A stretch of 6,782 bases of DNA from Deltaproteobacteria bacterium (GTDB taxonomy: Bacteria > Myxococcota > XYA12-FULL-58-9 > JAUUZB01): positions 1 through 6,782 of the forward strand of contig JAUUZB010000214.1 in assembly GCA_030590185.1 (NCBI GenBank), in the 5' to 3' direction. Shown piece after piece: positions 6,210 through 6,782 of this stretch. Position 1 is the stretch's first letter; each line of letters starts with the position of its first letter. Position numbers and translations under genes: made by a program. The notes under the pieces are model-generated. The model did no database searches. It was not told the DNA's origin and worked only from the letters and a program-made list of their open reading frames with translations.

Positions 6210-6782
6210 ATGACCACCGACAAACGCGTGTTGCTCACCAGCGTGATCAAACCCTTTGGCGTCGCGCACGGCGACGGCTTCTTGACCACCCACATGGGCA
6301 GCCAACAGATCCTCTGGGCGCAACACATCTTTCGCACCTGGAATACGGCCTACCAGTACGGCATCGACTTCATCGCCGAGAACATCGAGACGCCCACGGT
6401 CACCCTGCACTACCCGTCGATGAGCCAGTTCATCGCCGAGATTAAAAAGGGCTACGACTACGTTGGCATCGCCTTTGTGCTGCCCACCATGCACAAGATG
6501 GTTCCGATGGTGGAGGCGATCCGGGAGCACGCGCCGTCGACGAAGATCATCCTCGGTGGCTACGGCACGGCCCTGCCGGAGGAGGAGATCGCCCCATACG
6601 CCGACTACGTCTGTCGAAGCGAGGGCGTGCGCTTCATGCGCGAGCTGCTCAACGAGCCCCTGGACCGGCCGATCGTCCAACCGAACATCGTGGAGGAGTC
6701 GCGACTCTTTTCGTTCATCCCGCAGGATCCGATGGGGATCATCATCGCTGGGCTCGGTTGTCCCAATGGGTGCGATTTCTGC
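6210..6782 (+). CDS. Cobalamin-binding-domain radical SAM protein, N-terminal part (3' end beyond the window)
   Basis: First 191 codons of a radical SAM enzyme of the B12-binding-domain class; the reaction is unknown. An in-frame TAG lies immediately before the ATG (6207-6209), so translation cannot begin upstream in this frame. VLLTS (7-11) and KPFG (14-17) open a Rossmann-like domain running to about residue 150. It contains YDYVGIAFVLPTMHKM (82-97), a helix, KIILGGYGT (112-120), YADYVCRSEGV (130-140) and a helix with RELL, the pattern of cobalamin-binding domains in class B radical SAM proteins. I see no DXHXXG lower-ligand motif, so cobalamin, if bound, would lack the usual histidine ligand. 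The radical SAM domain begins with GLGCPNGCDFC: Cys184, Cys188 and Cys191 form CX3CX2C, which would bind the 4Fe-4S cluster. It is divergent from the porin operon with 161 bases between; a functional link is not evident. The Shine-Dalgarno is weak (GGGG about nine bases upstream). Confidence 0.88.
   Translation, partial: MTTDKRVLLTSVIKPFGVAHGDGFLTTHMGSQQILWAQHIFRTWNTAYQYGIDFIAENIETPTVTLHYPSMSQFIAEIKKGYDYVGIAFVLPTMHKMVPMVEAIREHAPSTKIILGGYGTALPEEEIAPYADYVCRSEGVRFMRELLNEPLDRPIVQPNIVEESRLFSFIPQDPMGIIIAGLGCPNGCDFC

Noticed and set aside
6150..6680. Minus-strand open frame of 176 codons opposite the radical SAM gene
   Set aside because: The opposite strand carries the conserved cobalamin-domain pattern and the CX3CX2C motif. 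This frame would also cross the divergent intergenic region, with no motif of its own.

Overview
The window reads as GC-rich chromosomal DNA of a Gram-negative bacterium. It encodes an outer-membrane beta-barrel porin, lipoproteins with lipoboxes, and a periplasmic-type binding-protein ABC system. The high GC, the lipoprotein-anchored amylase and the style of the cobalamin-binding-domain radical SAM protein suggest a deltaproteobacterial or myxobacterial (Myxococcota-like) lineage. That placement is inference: there is no rRNA or other taxonomic marker here.

Positions 6048 down to 1 (minus strand) hold one tightly packed maltodextrin/starch operon, in transcription order. It contains an outer-membrane carbohydrate porin (6048-4528), a lipoprotein GH13 alpha-amylase-type enzyme with a C-terminal CBM20 starch-binding domain (4528-2297), a MalK-type ABC ATPase (2276-1194), and a MalE-type maltodextrin-binding lipoprotein (1194 to the window edge, 3' end missing). 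Two junctions are TGATG stop/start overlaps sharing one base, and the third is a 20-base gap. The genes are therefore almost certainly co-transcribed and partly translationally coupled. No MalF or MalG permease is in the window; they are expected just past position 1. The inferred pathway is: starch or dextrin is bound and cut by the anchored amylase, oligosaccharides cross the outer membrane through the porin, the MalE-like lipoprotein captures them, and a MalK-powered transporter imports them.

Positions 6049-6209 are a 161-base divergent intergenic region. It has a plausible sigma-70-type promoter facing right, two pairs of helically phased direct repeats and several short inverted repeats. 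No convincing promoter for the leftward operon was found.

Positions 6210-6782 (plus strand) hold the first 191 codons of a radical SAM protein with an N-terminal cobalamin-binding-like domain. The window ends exactly on the third cysteine of its CX3CX2C cluster motif. It has no evident functional link to the maltodextrin operon.

Most of the window is a recognisable system. The parts least explained by known families are the roughly 165-residue N-terminal domain of the amylase lipoprotein, the divergent porin, altered sugar-pocket positions in the MalE homologue, and the repeat-rich divergent promoter region.
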